DNA of 31,543 nt, from positions 1 through 31,543 of IMG/VR virus record IMGVR_UViG_3300017713_000041; one strand, 5' to 3'. The position numbers and the translations under genes were made by a program. The first letter of the stretch is position 1, and every line of letters starts with the position of its first letter. Positions 22,701 through 31,543 of this stretch are shown here, piece by piece. This DNA is from a virus. The notes beneath the pieces are model-generated. The model was not told the DNA's origin. It did no database searches and worked only from the letters and a program-made list of their open reading frames with translations.

Positions 22701-25250
22701 TTGTAGTTTTCTTATTTGGCGGTCTAGTTTTGCTTTACGATCTTTAATTTGAAACCACTCTTTACCTTTACGTAGGTCTTTATTGTCTAGCTCTTGTTGC
22801 ATACGCTTACTCCGCGTAAGAGCTTTAGATATTAGAATGTTTATAGATTCAAAATCTGTCATCTCTTCTGCTACCGGTATTTGCTCTAAGAATTCACTGT
22901 CTGATCCTATTTGCAACGTAGTAATTTCGCTAGTAATTTGCTTATCTACATATTTAAAACGAACATGTATAGGAACAATACGCGACTTTCTTATCTTAGT
23001 TACACCATACTGCTCTAATAACGTTTGTTTATAGTGACCTACCTGTATGTTGTACGTATCCATCTTTGCATCAAAAGGATCTTTAACTAGTTGATACCCT
23101 TTACCAGGAACAAACTGTACATATCCTTTTTCTATAGACGGAGACACAAACTTCCAATCATATACTTCTGCAGACCCATCACTAAAAATAGCTATAAGGT
23201 CAATAGTACCACCAGTACCTTCGTTTATGCTTTCACCAGTTTTTCTTAGCAAGAATTGCTCTGTTCTGATTACTGCTTTTTCTTTAGTACCATTCTCTTT
23301 GTTTATTTTATCTTGAGTTCCTTTAATAGCTTTTAGAATTCTAATAACTTCTTTATCAAGCTTATCAAATTGATTCTTTTTAAACGGAGAGTTTTGGAAT
23401 ATTTGCTGTATAGTAAGATCTGTCTTTTTAGTGTGATACTTAACTAAATCTTCCATAGTCTTGTGCCCAAGAGTACCGGATTCTTTTCTTAGATTGTTGT
23501 ACCGCTCAAGAGATTCATTCTCTTTAGCTGTAAGCAGATTCTTTTTTCTTGTCTTATGTCTTTTGTAAAAGTATTTTTTAACTTCATCAGATACACGACC
23601 TATAATTACAACTCCTTCATACTTGCTTCCAGGTACGCCGACGTAACGATCTACTTCAGGGCCGTCTTCTACAAACCAAGGTTGTTTTAAACCTAGCTGT
23701 TCCGCATTTCTACCTTCAGTTTTAAATTGGTCAGAAAACTCATCTAAATTTTGTAGGACTCCTTTTCTAGGGTCTTCATCTATATTTGGATTATCCTGAA
23801 ACATCTCTAATACGCCTGCAGTTTTAGCTCGGCGCACGTTTAAAGATTTAAGAATTTCTTTATTAAGCATTAGGGCAGCTGTTCTTGCATACGGATCTGT
23901 AACAGCTCTACCAAACAACTTGTTTACAAAATTCATTACTCTTTCAAACCATCTTTGCGCTCTGCTTTGCTTTTGCTTAGTATCGTTGCTTTCTGTTTGT
24001 TTAACAAGATTTTTAGCTATAAGCTTACCTATCGCTTCTTTTTTAAGCTTGTTTACATTTCCGCTGTACTGCTCTACATAAAACTCATTGTTAGCTACTT
24101 CTTTGTATATGTCGTAACCCTCTATCATATTCATCATAGACGCAAACAATGGACTACCGCTAGCTTCTAGTAACTCTACAATAAAGTGAGACGCTTCTTC
24201 CGATAGCGTATCTACACCGGCTTTACCTGCAACAATTTGTATAAGATTATTAACTATATCTGCTTTTGCAATAGCGTTTACTATCTGTCCATCAGAGTTA
24301 CGTATAACTGTAGCATTCATATCTACTTTAACGCCTAACTCTTCCATGAGTTTAGACATTGCGGAGTCTAGATCCTCATTAGCTTCACGTATGTCTGCTG
24401 ATTGTTGTTGATGATATATATTATCTGCAGATAGTAGATCGTTTGTAGTTAATCCTATTACATTTCCTTGAGCTATACGCTCTATAAAAGCATCTACACC
24501 TGGATAGTTTTTATGAATTTTGTCTATGACATCTGTTGGATTTGCAACTGCTTTACGAGCTCCTGTTTCTGTACGTAGCCCATAACGTTCTTCAACTTCA
24601 GCAAGTAGCGGAGACATGTCAGGCGTAGTAAATGTCCCATAATTATCTACAGCATGTTTTATTTGGTCAGGGTCAAAAGCTATCATTTGCTCTCCATGCG
24701 CATAGCTATAACCATCTGAAGGAGCATCCATAAAAGTATCTTCACCTATAAATATACCATCATACCCTTCTCTATAAGCAATTGCAATAGTTTCACTTTT
24801 TTGCATCATATTGCCTTCAGAGTCGCGAGCTACAGCAAAATCGCTCCAAAAATTTTCATATTTTTTTGTGCTTTTTATATTTAAAAACACAGGATGCAAT
24901 TCTAACTCATCAGTTTGCATTCCTGTACTAAATTTAGCCATGTTAATAGCTGCATCTTTTTGATCTGTAAACCAAAATCCTGTTCTTGACCTATCTTTAT
25001 CAAATACCTCTATAGCTTGAGGCCCTGCATGGTATACAAGTTTAGGTTCGCCATTTTTATCTACAATAACAGAATCACCAAACCAATGTTTGAATGTACG
25101 AGTTTGTGTCATGGCCCATTTCTTAAGCGCCGTTTCAGGTGCAAGGCCTACATCTTCAATTAAACCTTTATAAAGAATAGACTCTTTACCATTAGGAGCT
25201 AGCACTTTTGCTACGCTACCATTCTCATGTCTTACAATACTACAACTCAT
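19722..25250 (-). CDS. Giant multidomain ART/nuclease virion-type protein
   Basis: A 1842-residue protein. Residues about 51-207 form a polyvalent-protein ADP-ribosyltransferase-like domain: FKHWFGDS (53-60), Y73-H74-AG, FWFTD (92-96), a DGIF loop and Q188-MIAFDPDQIK. Residues about 345-365 carry EEASHF (351-356), like a zincin helix with the first His replaced by Glu. Residues about 640-770 are a RecB-type PD-(D/E)XK nuclease: E664, D684, D698-W-K700 and Q736-xxx-Y740. The remaining 1100 residues are largely helical, with hydrophobic segments in the last 150 (GVMLLGMLLMLMGG). It is coupled to the RNA polymerase gene by TAATG. By analogy with crAss-like phages it is probably packaged and ejected into the host; the nuclease and ART domains could attack host DNA or modify host proteins. 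Confidence 0.85.
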   Translation of the reverse strand: MSCSIVRHENGSVAKVLAPNGKESILYKGLIEDVGLAPETALKKWAMTQTRTFKHWFGDSVIVDKNGEPKLVYHAGPQAIEVFDKDRSRTGFWFTDQKDAAINMAKFSTGMQTDELELHPVFLNIKSTKKYENFWSDFAVARDSEGNMMQKSETIAIAYREGYDGIFIGEDTFMDAPSDGYSYAHGEQMIAFDPDQIKHAVDNYGTFTTPDMSPLLAEVEERYGLRTETGARKAVANPTDVIDKIHKNYPGVDAFIERIAQGNVIGLTTNDLLSADNIYHQQQSADIREANEDLDSAMSKLMEELGVKVDMNATVIRNSDGQIVNAIAKADIVNNLIQIVAGKAGVDTLSEEASHFIVELLEASGSPLFASMMNMIEGYDIYKEVANNEFYVEQYSGNVNKLKKEAIGKLIAKNLVKQTESNDTKQKQSRAQRWFERVMNFVNKLFGRAVTDPYARTAALMLNKEILKSLNVRRAKTAGVLEMFQDNPNIDEDPRKGVLQNLDEFSDQFKTEGRNAEQLGLKQPWFVEDGPEVDRYVGVPGSKYEGVVIIGRVSDEVKKYFYKRHKTRKKNLLTAKENESLERYNNLRKESGTLGHKTMEDLVKYHTKKTDLTIQQIFQNSPFKKNQFDKLDKEVIRILKAIKGTQDKINKENGTKEKAVIRTEQFLLRKTGESINEGTGGTIDLIAIFSDGSAEVYDWKFVSPSIEKGYVQFVPGKGYQLVKDPFDAKMDTYNIQVGHYKQTLLEQYGVTKIRKSRIVPIHVRFKYVDKQITSEITTLQIGSDSEFLEQIPVAEEMTDFESINILISKALTRSKRMQQELDNKDLRKGKEWFQIKDRKAKLDRQIRKLQLNQDVKFVLEGIQTELKDVLENLAVDDEFITEKGKQIPNPDYMDLEELQAALSDTMFYMGFLETSDYNEYLNNEGSEQERKDYAEIRQQAAGFLTNLKSALEDKLMVRAVEFSESRGVKGLKDFNTSTDFITEKFVTLSKQNNPYLRTLYNIVTDVQHQHRKSVKTLAEEIEDVQNPLLEWGENNGYKGVEVFNLIINNDTGNLVQKYTREFYVDRANAIKSGNLQWLQNNTEINKEKFDKKFPIYRKQYLTSLKRKFKNNSKAIDRELLIYDKMHNIVKFPKTAMLSHGGRWFLKPKDMHISPEYQKVQSTPAIKNFYDFYIEKTMEFEEMFGQELGPGFIANIHKNTMEHLLDDGFKGMSKSMLESLQIREHDLSFGIRDENSGELIRRVPRLYIRPLVDSKGNIDHSLKSRDIGKSLLLLGSAAMDYKLKDDVLPEIESMRMLLENNIATEIQVDNLTGKILTNLSGTAKQIFDSKGSSKVFNDFVDQYIYGSQVGSNDFNVLGLSGIKSLMSLKMLHSQTTLGLKAPVAFGAFIAGQFGLRQQASKGVYITPDNLVKAQKALMTADPKMRALAEHFDIYQFDIVKERADRLSGRFITKHLTNDKWFAMLGTADRGIDAIGIYALALNYGLDENGAPTLLSRLPDGSKSIVDIMELEEDPKWSSTIANVSKSARNRYKVKIGNMQDSGEINFRQIARRISDKVKGSMSDEDKALYNNTLFLRLLMHYKSWLPGVAMERFGRARYDHILKNFDQGTWTTSIGNLGGDITIEQLINAEVGVAQLIGAYGQDLGKVALDVVTFGVTNTYKVNEKKARAAFDQFIAQNITNPEFAERFKDPVEKEKMYQEFLDMKRGNIKAFMMEFRGVMLLGMLLMLMGGDWDDDGKIDMRQSWAGRQLYKVMNRAYRETAVFVDPREFMDSRSTGIPLISMASNIVKLASNTADTFRDVAFGQNDKKDKTGPLHYTPKFVPGLDAVFNVLEVRESDKTRQR

Positions 25251-28200
25251 TATTTACATTCTTTTTCATTGATTTTCTCCTGCACTTCTCCCTCAGTACT
25301 ATGTTTAAAACTAAGTTTTTTATTCTTAGAGTTATTATACTTAGCGGCTTTAGTAAAATAGCTAGCTCGCACAGGTTGTACTCTGTGTAAAGTTACATAT
25401 TTTCCTTCAGCAAATTCTTTATACTGTGGACTTTTTAGCAGATCTGCAAAAGAGTCAAACCCTGACTGCTGTGCAAACTGTTCTAGTGCTGCTTGGCCTT
25501 TACCTTTAATTCCTAATACAGAATTTGCTATTCCTTTAGCTATAGTATTTCTAGTATAACTACCTAATGCTCCTTGCACCTCTACAATACCATCACTAGG
25601 AGTTCGATATTTCCCAGGTGGTATAATGTTCTTCTTAGCAACTATTACAAAGTTACCCTTATCTAGTATTTTTTCTAAATCTTTAGTAACTTCAAGAGTA
25701 TTTAATCCTGCAGCATTGTCTTTTCTAATTGCAGAACCTGCATTTACTAAGAATTGCTTTTTACCCTTTAGCTCAAGCTCGCTGTAAACACCTTTACCAT
25801 CTTTAGCTACATCTTGTAGTTTAAACAATTTAGTTATATACTCTTGCTTTGTTACACTACCAACTGTTTTTTCTCCTCCTGGCATAGAAACTGTTACATA
25901 TGTTTCTGTAGATCTTAAGTTCATTGTACCGCTGTTAAACGCTTTTGTAGTACCGTCATTGTTATAGACTCTTACAGATGTCGCTACAGACGGGTTATGA
26001 TAATTGTTCTGTACAAAGTTTTCGTATATATCATCTATACTATCTTCTAAACCAAACATTTCAAACTTTTGGAAGTATGGCTTTAGTAAGTCTATCACAT
26101 CTGTACTAGGTAGTACTTGGAAGAACGCTATAGGTGAGAAGTCAAATCCAGATTGCAGTACGCTAAACACTAAAATATCATTAGCAAGAGTAGGACTCAT
26201 TTCTTTTAACTCTAAAAATGCATCTGATAATAAGTCTATATCTACAGTAGCTAGCTTCTTACTAAACAGTCTTAGATTATCTATGTCAAACTCAGGATGA
26301 TCAGGATCTACTACACCTTGCAGCATAGGATAAAACTCTTGTATTAATAAGTTTTCTTTTAGTACAGGATCACTCTTTGCTTGTAGAATTCTAGCAGGTA
26401 AGCTTTCTTCTCCTTGGAACATTGGTTTAATCATGTCTGCGAGTTTCTCTCTACCCTGTACAGCCATAGTATTTTGTACTATGTATGAACTTATAAAAGA
26501 ATCAAACTTTTGCAAGTGCTGTATTACATCATCTTCTGTCTTTTTTATTTCCGGATCAGTAAGAGTATATGCTAACTCTTCCATCTTACGTTTAATTTCA
26601 GAATTAAATTGCTTTGCATCTACGCTTTCAAAGAATCCCGGTGCCTGGTCAAATGTGTCTTTAAGTGCAGACATAAGATTTGGCATTTTTTCTGTAGAAG
26701 AAATTGTACGCTCTAGTGCAGAAGAATCAAAGAAATTGCTTTCTTGAACTCTTTTTAACAATGCCTGCATGTACATAACATTAGACCCGCTCTTAAGTTT
26801 TGATGTGTCATATTTAGTAGCATTGTTTAATAAGTACAAGTTGTCTGCATACTCTTTATATCTTAAAAAGTCTGCAAGTACTTGCGCCTGGTACGACATC
26901 TCTAATGGCGATAACTCTCCATTAACATTATTTGCAATCATATCACGCAACAAGTTTTGTCTAAACATTACTGGTTGAGAATCTTCTTGTATTTTACCAT
27001 ACTTAGACTCTAGCTTAGATACTATTTGCTTATTAGACAAATACGCTTTTTCTTCTTCTCGTTTATTGCTAGCAACATTTGCTGCCATAGACTGTCTAGT
27101 CTCTTTTAATTTTACGTAGTCATCTATTACAGGCTGTGACATAAAGTATAACACAGACTTGATAGGAACTCCAGATCTTAACAAGTACATGTGTATTGGC
27201 GCATAAGCAACACCTGCATTTATATCAAATACAAAGTCATCTTTTGTAACATCTACATATCCTGAAATATACTCTGCAAGTACAGAATTAATTGTACGTC
27301 TTCCTTCTATATCTTTAACTCTAGCTAAAGACTTATTATTGCTACTGTTAAAACCTGCAAAGTTTAAAGCTATGTCTGCCTCGCTGCTAATTTTTAATCC
27401 TACTCTTTGCGCTTTACCGTGAGCAGTTGAACTAGTTGCAACAATACCTGTTCCTCCTAATCCGGACCACATTCTATATGACTGATTAATCATATTTTCA
27501 AATGTAAGCATTTGACTAAAGTTTTTCTTTTCAACTGCATTACCGCCATTTCTAAGAACTCTAATATCATCTGCAATGTCTTTAACTTCAAAAGCTCCTA
27601 CCGGAGTAATCAGCTGATCAAAACTTTCAGGATGAAGCAGCACATCTGCCATAAGATCTTGCGCTCTGTTTTGCAATGCAGCTTTAATATTCTGCTCTTG
27701 CAAAGAAAGTTTAGAGAATTCTGCTAGCTTCATGTCTTTTGACACTTCTCTACTTTCTCTCATTACTTCTAAACGCTCTTTAGCAGTACTGTTAGAATCG
27801 TCTAAGTATTTAACTTTATTTATTGCATTGTTTTCTGCATCTAAAACATAGTTAGGAAAATACAATGTTATCTTATCAATATCATAATCGGAACCTGCTT
27901 TACCTACCATCTCTGTAGGAACCATAATAGTAGAACCAAACTGTTGAGGTAAGAACCCTGCAATCTCAATTGCATCAATAGAGTTTAACCCTTCTGTAGG
28001 TATACGGAATCCTATAATGTTTTTAAGTTCAGGATCTATAGCTGGATCGTTAATGTCAAGTTGTTGGCCTACAAGCTCTTTAAATTTATGTGGCACAAAC
28101 ACTTGCATGCGCGTTGTTTTGTCTCCCGGCTCATAAAATTTAAGAACCTTAAGTCTTTTAACTTCATCTTCTAATCCTAAACGAGCCCATTCTTCTGCAT

Positions 28201-31200
28201 CGTTTTGTTTTAGAATTCTAGTTTGTGATTCTAGACCTGTAGATGCTTGTAATACCATTAAATCACCAGGCATTTTACGTCTTACTACATTGTTTGTAAC
28301 TACTGCATATAACAATGTTTCAATCTTGTTCTTTTCAAACAGTTGGTTTATAAATTTAGTGTCACCTTCTAGTAAAGTTTGGATACCTAGCATAGTATGC
28401 TTAGGAGTATCTCTTCTCTCTAGTTCGTCAAGTAAAACATTTTTAAATTTAGTTACATTAGTAAGTTTATTATTTTTAATACCTAAACGATTTTTTAAAC
28501 CTGCAAGATCTCTACGAATAATCTCTTCGTTAGTAGAGTGCCAATCGTTTATAGTTTCATTAAATCCTTCATGCTTAGCGTATCTTTCACTAACAGCCCC
28601 ATTCTCATAAACATTAATTGGTAGTAATGCAGTAGATTGTACACCCATTGTAACTTCTTTTTTAGTCTTAGGTGCAATTTCTAGTTGTATACCTAACTCA
28701 CTAAAGTCAATTGTTTGTGTGTTTAGCGGAATACCATTTTCATCTAACTCCATTGGCTTGTACATTCCATTCTCATAAAATGCATCAAACTCTCCATCAG
28801 TACTTTTAACTCCTCCTACTTTAACTACAGACTCAAATATCATATAGTCAATGTTGTTGGCACTCATGTCATCATTAATTTCTTTGTATGCGCTGTTAGG
28901 CATAAGTTGAGGCATAAGTGGAAACAATGCAAATTTATGGAAAGTTCTAAGCTCTACATTATCTTCTATAAATGGTGCAAACACTTGCGGCTTAAGCGGA
29001 GGTAATAGCGCTATCTCTTCAGGTGCTATATCCTCTTCAAGCATAAGTTTTTGATACACGTTTTCTTGCTCTTCACTCCACTTACCAGTTCTCCACAGTA
29101 AGCTTCTGTAGGTATCTAGATGTATAAATCCTCCACCATCAAACTCTTCCATATTAGAGTATGCATCATCAAGTGCTGAAACGTTTGCATTAGGATCAAG
29201 CACTAGCACTGCTGCTTTATACTTTTCTAAGTATGGAGAATCAACAAGAACATCTGCTCTGTGTGCTACAGTTAGTTTATCGCTATGATCTTTTGAGTGT
29301 CCTAAATTAGGCATGTTTTCATTCATCCAAGCTAACAGATCTGCATTAGATGTAGGATACGTTTTTGTACCAGATACACCAGAAGTTCTTTTAAACAAGT
29401 CTGTATATAGTGCAAGATCTCCTAACAATAACTTTGCTTGCTCATTTACACCTATCAAATGTAAATATGTAAGCTGTCTTGCTATCGACACTGCAGTACT
29501 CATATCTATGTTTACTCCATTATCATCCTTGTCTTTATATATTTGTTGGAATCGTTTAACTATTTTAGTATCAAGTCCAATATTTTTATATTTTCCGCCT
29601 TTAAATTCAGAGAATTCTTCTTGAATAGTTCCAAGATCTCCTATTGTAACATCTTCTACAGTAGTTTCTAAAGTTCCTGATGCGATCTCCTGTATAACAC
29701 CAAGGTTTTTTAAAGCTTCAAAGTTTTTAAGTGTTTCAGAGTTTAAAAATCCTACAAGGTCTTGAGTATAGGTATTAGCAATATCTCTAATTTTAATATC
29801 TGTAGTAGCTTTCTTCAACTGGCTTGTTGGAATACTAATAAGACCATTAAAGAATCTTAAATTCTTACCTTGTTTATCTAAGCCTTTAATTCTATTAAGC
29901 TTAGACTTAGGGTTTCTTAGCTGTTTACCTGCTAGCCGTATCTCATCTGCTAAGTACCCTTTAAGAACACTTACCATTTTGTTTTCAGACATTCTAAAGT
30001 CAGGCGTCAAGCCGTCTAAACTAAATGCGTATTCAGTTTTCTTATCAGCTGTACGGATTACAGGATGTATACCTTGAAATAATAAATTTGCATGCAGCGC
30101 TGCTATGTCTGAAGGGCTTGTTTTAGAAATATGTTTAGCTTTACCGCCTATTACATTTTCTTTTGCCCCTTCAAGTACACTTACTTTAAATTCTAATAAA
30201 GAATTTTCTGATTTAGATTGTAACCAGTACGACCCTTTATAGTTATCTATTTCAAGTGCATTTTCAATAGCTTCATCACTCGCATTGTATTTTTCTGCTA
30301 TGTTATCCATAGAAGTTTTTAAAGTAATACCAAATGCATTCTTACCTTCTGGAGTTCTGTGCTGCAAATCAATAGCTTGAGTTGTATGTTCTAGCTCTGC
30401 CTCTACAAGTGTGTTGATATTAGCTTGTATGTCTCCTTCTAGTATGGCCGTCATGTCCGGATTCTGTGCTATCTCCTGCAATACAAACATTACTGCATCA
30501 CTTACATCTTCATCAGACTCATATGACTCTATAAATGCTGGTACGTTAGAAAACTTAATACCTATTACAGATAGTACTCTTCTAGCTTGTTCTCCTGTCA
30601 TAGGAGTTGTTGACCATTCTTTTATAGATTTACCTTCAAATACTTTTTTATCAATATTGACTATAAGCTTACCTTTAACCATCTTACCTACACCTGCACG
30701 TAATACGTCTTTAAAGTTAAGCTCCCAAGCTCTTTTTATTTGATTGTATACTCTATCACTGTTACTGTTTATTGTAGTCTTACTTCCATCTCTAGAAATA
30801 AGATTCATTAAAAACTCATTGTTAGACTGATTAAACTGCATAATAAATTGTGTAAGCAATTTGATCTTAGGTCCAGACAATGTCTTTATATCAGAATCAA
30901 GTCCTAACCTTTCTATTAAAAAGTTAATTTCTTTTTTAGCAGGCCTTAGTGACATTAACTTAGGAAGTATTTCGTCTTGTGGCAGTCCTGTAAGTTCATT
31001 ATACAAGTAAGCCATAGTGTTTCCAAAATCTGCTAATCTAGGCAATCCGCTAGTATTGTATTCAAAATATGAAACACCTTCTGAGTCTACGTTACTTTTA
31101 GGTAGAGTAGACAGTAACAACTTAAGAGGTAAAGGCATTACAGAATTAGGATCAATTTCATGAGATGCTATACCATGTAAACTATCTCTATTGCCTTTAT

Positions 31201-31543
31201 TCTCTTCTAACGCCGCTTCAATCTCTTTGTCAATATTTATTTTCCACTTTTGTAAATACTTACCGTGCTCTTTTATTAAATACGACCAATTGTCTCGTAT
31301 CTGCACTCTAGTGTCTTTAAGCTTTTCTATTTCTCTACGTACTCCAGGAGTAGTTGGCATAGCTTCTAGCATTTTTATTTGCTTACCTATACTTCCTATA
31401 ACTTTGTTATATACTTTATTCTTTTCTCCCGGTCTACCGTACAATTGTACAATAACTTCACTTAGATTTTTTGTTTTCTTTTTGCTAAAAAAGTCTTCAG
31501 CAGTAAATAGATCTCTAGACGCCGCCAGCTGAAACAGATGAGA
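25250..31543 (-). CDS. crAss-like virion RNA polymerase (partial)
   Basis: At least 2097 residues are visible, and the frame is open to the right window edge, so the N-terminus is missing; the TTG at 31444 is an internal leucine codon, not a start. The catalytic signature D-Y-D-I-D (27875-27889) is the phage equivalent of the DFDGD metal-binding loop of cellular RNA polymerase beta'. It is preceded by IIGFRIPTEGLNSI and FGSTIMVP, which resemble the conserved strands leading to that loop (compare RAPT..R and IRLHPLVC). crAss-like phages such as phi14:2 pack a single-chain polymerase of about 2200 residues with a DxDxD loop; it is injected and transcribes early genes. The 3' end is joined to the next gene by TAATG. 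Confidence 0.93.
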   Translation of the reverse strand, partial: SHLFQLAASRDLFTAEDFFSKKKTKNLSEVIVQLYGRPGEKNKVYNKVIGSIGKQIKMLEAMPTTPGVRREIEKLKDTRVQIRDNWSYLIKEHGKYLQKWKINIDKEIEAALEENKGNRDSLHGIASHEIDPNSVMPLPLKLLLSTLPKSNVDSEGVSYFEYNTSGLPRLADFGNTMAYLYNELTGLPQDEILPKLMSLRPAKKEINFLIERLGLDSDIKTLSGPKIKLLTQFIMQFNQSNNEFLMNLISRDGSKTTINSNSDRVYNQIKRAWELNFKDVLRAGVGKMVKGKLIVNIDKKVFEGKSIKEWSTTPMTGEQARRVLSVIGIKFSNVPAFIESYESDEDVSDAVMFVLQEIAQNPDMTAILEGDIQANINTLVEAELEHTTQAIDLQHRTPEGKNAFGITLKTSMDNIAEKYNASDEAIENALEIDNYKGSYWLQSKSENSLLEFKVSVLEGAKENVIGGKAKHISKTSPSDIAALHANLLFQGIHPVIRTADKKTEYAFSLDGLTPDFRMSENKMVSVLKGYLADEIRLAGKQLRNPKSKLNRIKGLDKQGKNLRFFNGLISIPTSQLKKATTDIKIRDIANTYTQDLVGFLNSETLKNFEALKNLGVIQEIASGTLETTVEDVTIGDLGTIQEEFSEFKGGKYKNIGLDTKIVKRFQQIYKDKDDNGVNIDMSTAVSIARQLTYLHLIGVNEQAKLLLGDLALYTDLFKRTSGVSGTKTYPTSNADLLAWMNENMPNLGHSKDHSDKLTVAHRADVLVDSPYLEKYKAAVLVLDPNANVSALDDAYSNMEEFDGGGFIHLDTYRSLLWRTGKWSEEQENVYQKLMLEEDIAPEEIALLPPLKPQVFAPFIEDNVELRTFHKFALFPLMPQLMPNSAYKEINDDMSANNIDYMIFESVVKVGGVKSTDGEFDAFYENGMYKPMELDENGIPLNTQTIDFSELGIQLEIAPKTKKEVTMGVQSTALLPINVYENGAVSERYAKHEGFNETINDWHSTNEEIIRRDLAGLKNRLGIKNNKLTNVTKFKNVLLDELERRDTPKHTMLGIQTLLEGDTKFINQLFEKNKIETLLYAVVTNNVVRRKMPGDLMVLQASTGLESQTRILKQNDAEEWARLGLEDEVKRLKVLKFYEPGDKTTRMQVFVPHKFKELVGQQLDINDPAIDPELKNIIGFRIPTEGLNSIDAIEIAGFLPQQFGSTIMVPTEMVGKAGSDYDIDKITLYFPNYVLDAENNAINKVKYLDDSNSTAKERLEVMRESREVSKDMKLAEFSKLSLQEQNIKAALQNRAQDLMADVLLHPESFDQLITPVGAFEVKDIADDIRVLRNGGNAVEKKNFSQMLTFENMINQSYRMWSGLGGTGIVATSSTAHGKAQRVGLKISSEADIALNFAGFNSSNNKSLARVKDIEGRRTINSVLAEYISGYVDVTKDDFVFDINAGVAYAPIHMYLLRSGVPIKSVLYFMSQPVIDDYVKLKETRQSMAANVASNKREEEKAYLSNKQIVSKLESKYGKIQEDSQPVMFRQNLLRDMIANNVNGELSPLEMSYQAQVLADFLRYKEYADNLYLLNNATKYDTSKLKSGSNVMYMQALLKRVQESNFFDSSALERTISSTEKMPNLMSALKDTFDQAPGFFESVDAKQFNSEIKRKMEELAYTLTDPEIKKTEDDVIQHLQKFDSFISSYIVQNTMAVQGREKLADMIKPMFQGEESLPARILQAKSDPVLKENLLIQEFYPMLQGVVDPDHPEFDIDNLRLFSKKLATVDIDLLSDAFLELKEMSPTLANDILVFSVLQSGFDFSPIAFFQVLPSTDVIDLLKPYFQKFEMFGLEDSIDDIYENFVQNNYHNPSVATSVRVYNNDGTTKAFNSGTMNLRSTETYVTVSMPGGEKTVGSVTKQEYITKLFKLQDVAKDGKGVYSELELKGKKQFLVNAGSAIRKDNAAGLNTLEVTKDLEKILDKGNFVIVAKKNIIPPGKYRTPSDGIVEVQGALGSYTRNTIAKGIANSVLGIKGKGQAALEQFAQQSGFDSFADLLKSPQYKEFAEGKYVTLHRVQPVRASYFTKAAKYNNSKNKKLSFKHSTEGEVQEKINEKECK

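Noticed and set aside
31442-31444. TTG as the start of the RNA polymerase gene.
   Set aside because: The frame stays open for 33 more codons to the window edge, and a complete polymerase of this type is longer.
25250-31444. Several plus-strand frames of 70-113 codons opposite the RNA polymerase gene, such as 28290-28610 and 31191-31532.
   Set aside because: They are antisense shadows of a strongly supported gene, without motifs or coupled neighbours.
19582-31543. Recoding of the TAG stop codon, which occurs in some crAss-like phages.
   Set aside because: The two giant genes run thousands of codons without an in-frame TAG, and TAG acts as a sensible stop after the micro-ORF and several plus-strand genes; no sign of an alternative code in this window.
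1-31543. CRISPR array, integrase, transposase or insertion sequence.
   Set aside because: No regularly spaced repeats beyond the pair at 1 and 346, and no recombinase motifs or terminal inverted repeats were seen.

Overview
This window is part of a low-GC, double-stranded DNA tailed-phage genome that most closely resembles a crAss-like phage (Crassvirales). The strongest evidence is an enormous minus-strand gene carrying the RNA-polymerase active-site signature D-Y-D-I-D. It lies next to a second giant multidomain gene and opposite a plus-strand replication module with DNA polymerase A, DnaB-like helicase, TOPRIM primase, Sak4-like ATPase, flap endonuclease and a DnaA domain IV protein. A Bacteroidetes host is likely: the one clear promoter has the TTTG / TAnnTTTG architecture of that phylum, and Shine-Dalgarno sequences are weak or absent. 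I see no integrase, insertion sequence, tRNA or CRISPR array.

Layout, plus strand. Bases 1-614 contain no convincing gene but are rich in hairpins and hold two identical 42-nt repeats 345 nt apart; I read this as a structured non-coding RNA region. Bases 615-1477 hold four small genes, two encoding short membrane proteins. A folded RNA element (1475-1608) precedes a solitary 209-aa gene (1636-2265) with its own terminator. A 70-aa AT-hook protein (2356-2568) follows, with its own promoter and terminator. From 2647 to 12838 runs a tightly packed replication operon with ATGA/TAATG overlaps: two small proteins, PolA, the DnaA-IV protein, small unknowns, a winged-helix protein, an SF2 helicase, a micro-ORF, a probable helicase partner, a DnaB-like helicase, a Sak4-like ATPase, a candidate SSB, a primase and a PD-(D/E)XK nuclease. 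After a terminator come a very long rIIA homologue, a spore-photoproduct-lyase-like radical SAM protein, a small gene and rIIB (12876-18034). After another terminator come a flap endonuclease and an unknown protein.

Layout, minus strand. Three genes run leftward and meet the plus-strand genes at a hairpin near 19550-19577: a partial RNA polymerase (at least 2097 aa, running off the right edge), a 1842-aa protein with ADP-ribosyltransferase-like, degenerate zincin-like and RecB-type nuclease regions, and a 46-aa micro-ORF. Each is coupled to the previous one by a TAATG overlap. By analogy with characterised crAss-like phages, the two giants are probably packaged in the virion and ejected into the host. 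There the polymerase would transcribe early genes such as the replication module opposite.

The observations most worth following up are the SPL homologue with the SPL catalytic-type cysteine inside the rIIA-rIIB cluster, the structured RNAs at the left end, the AT-hook gene whose promoter is embedded in its neighbour's terminator, the DnaA-IV protein beside PolA, and two overlooked micro-ORFs.
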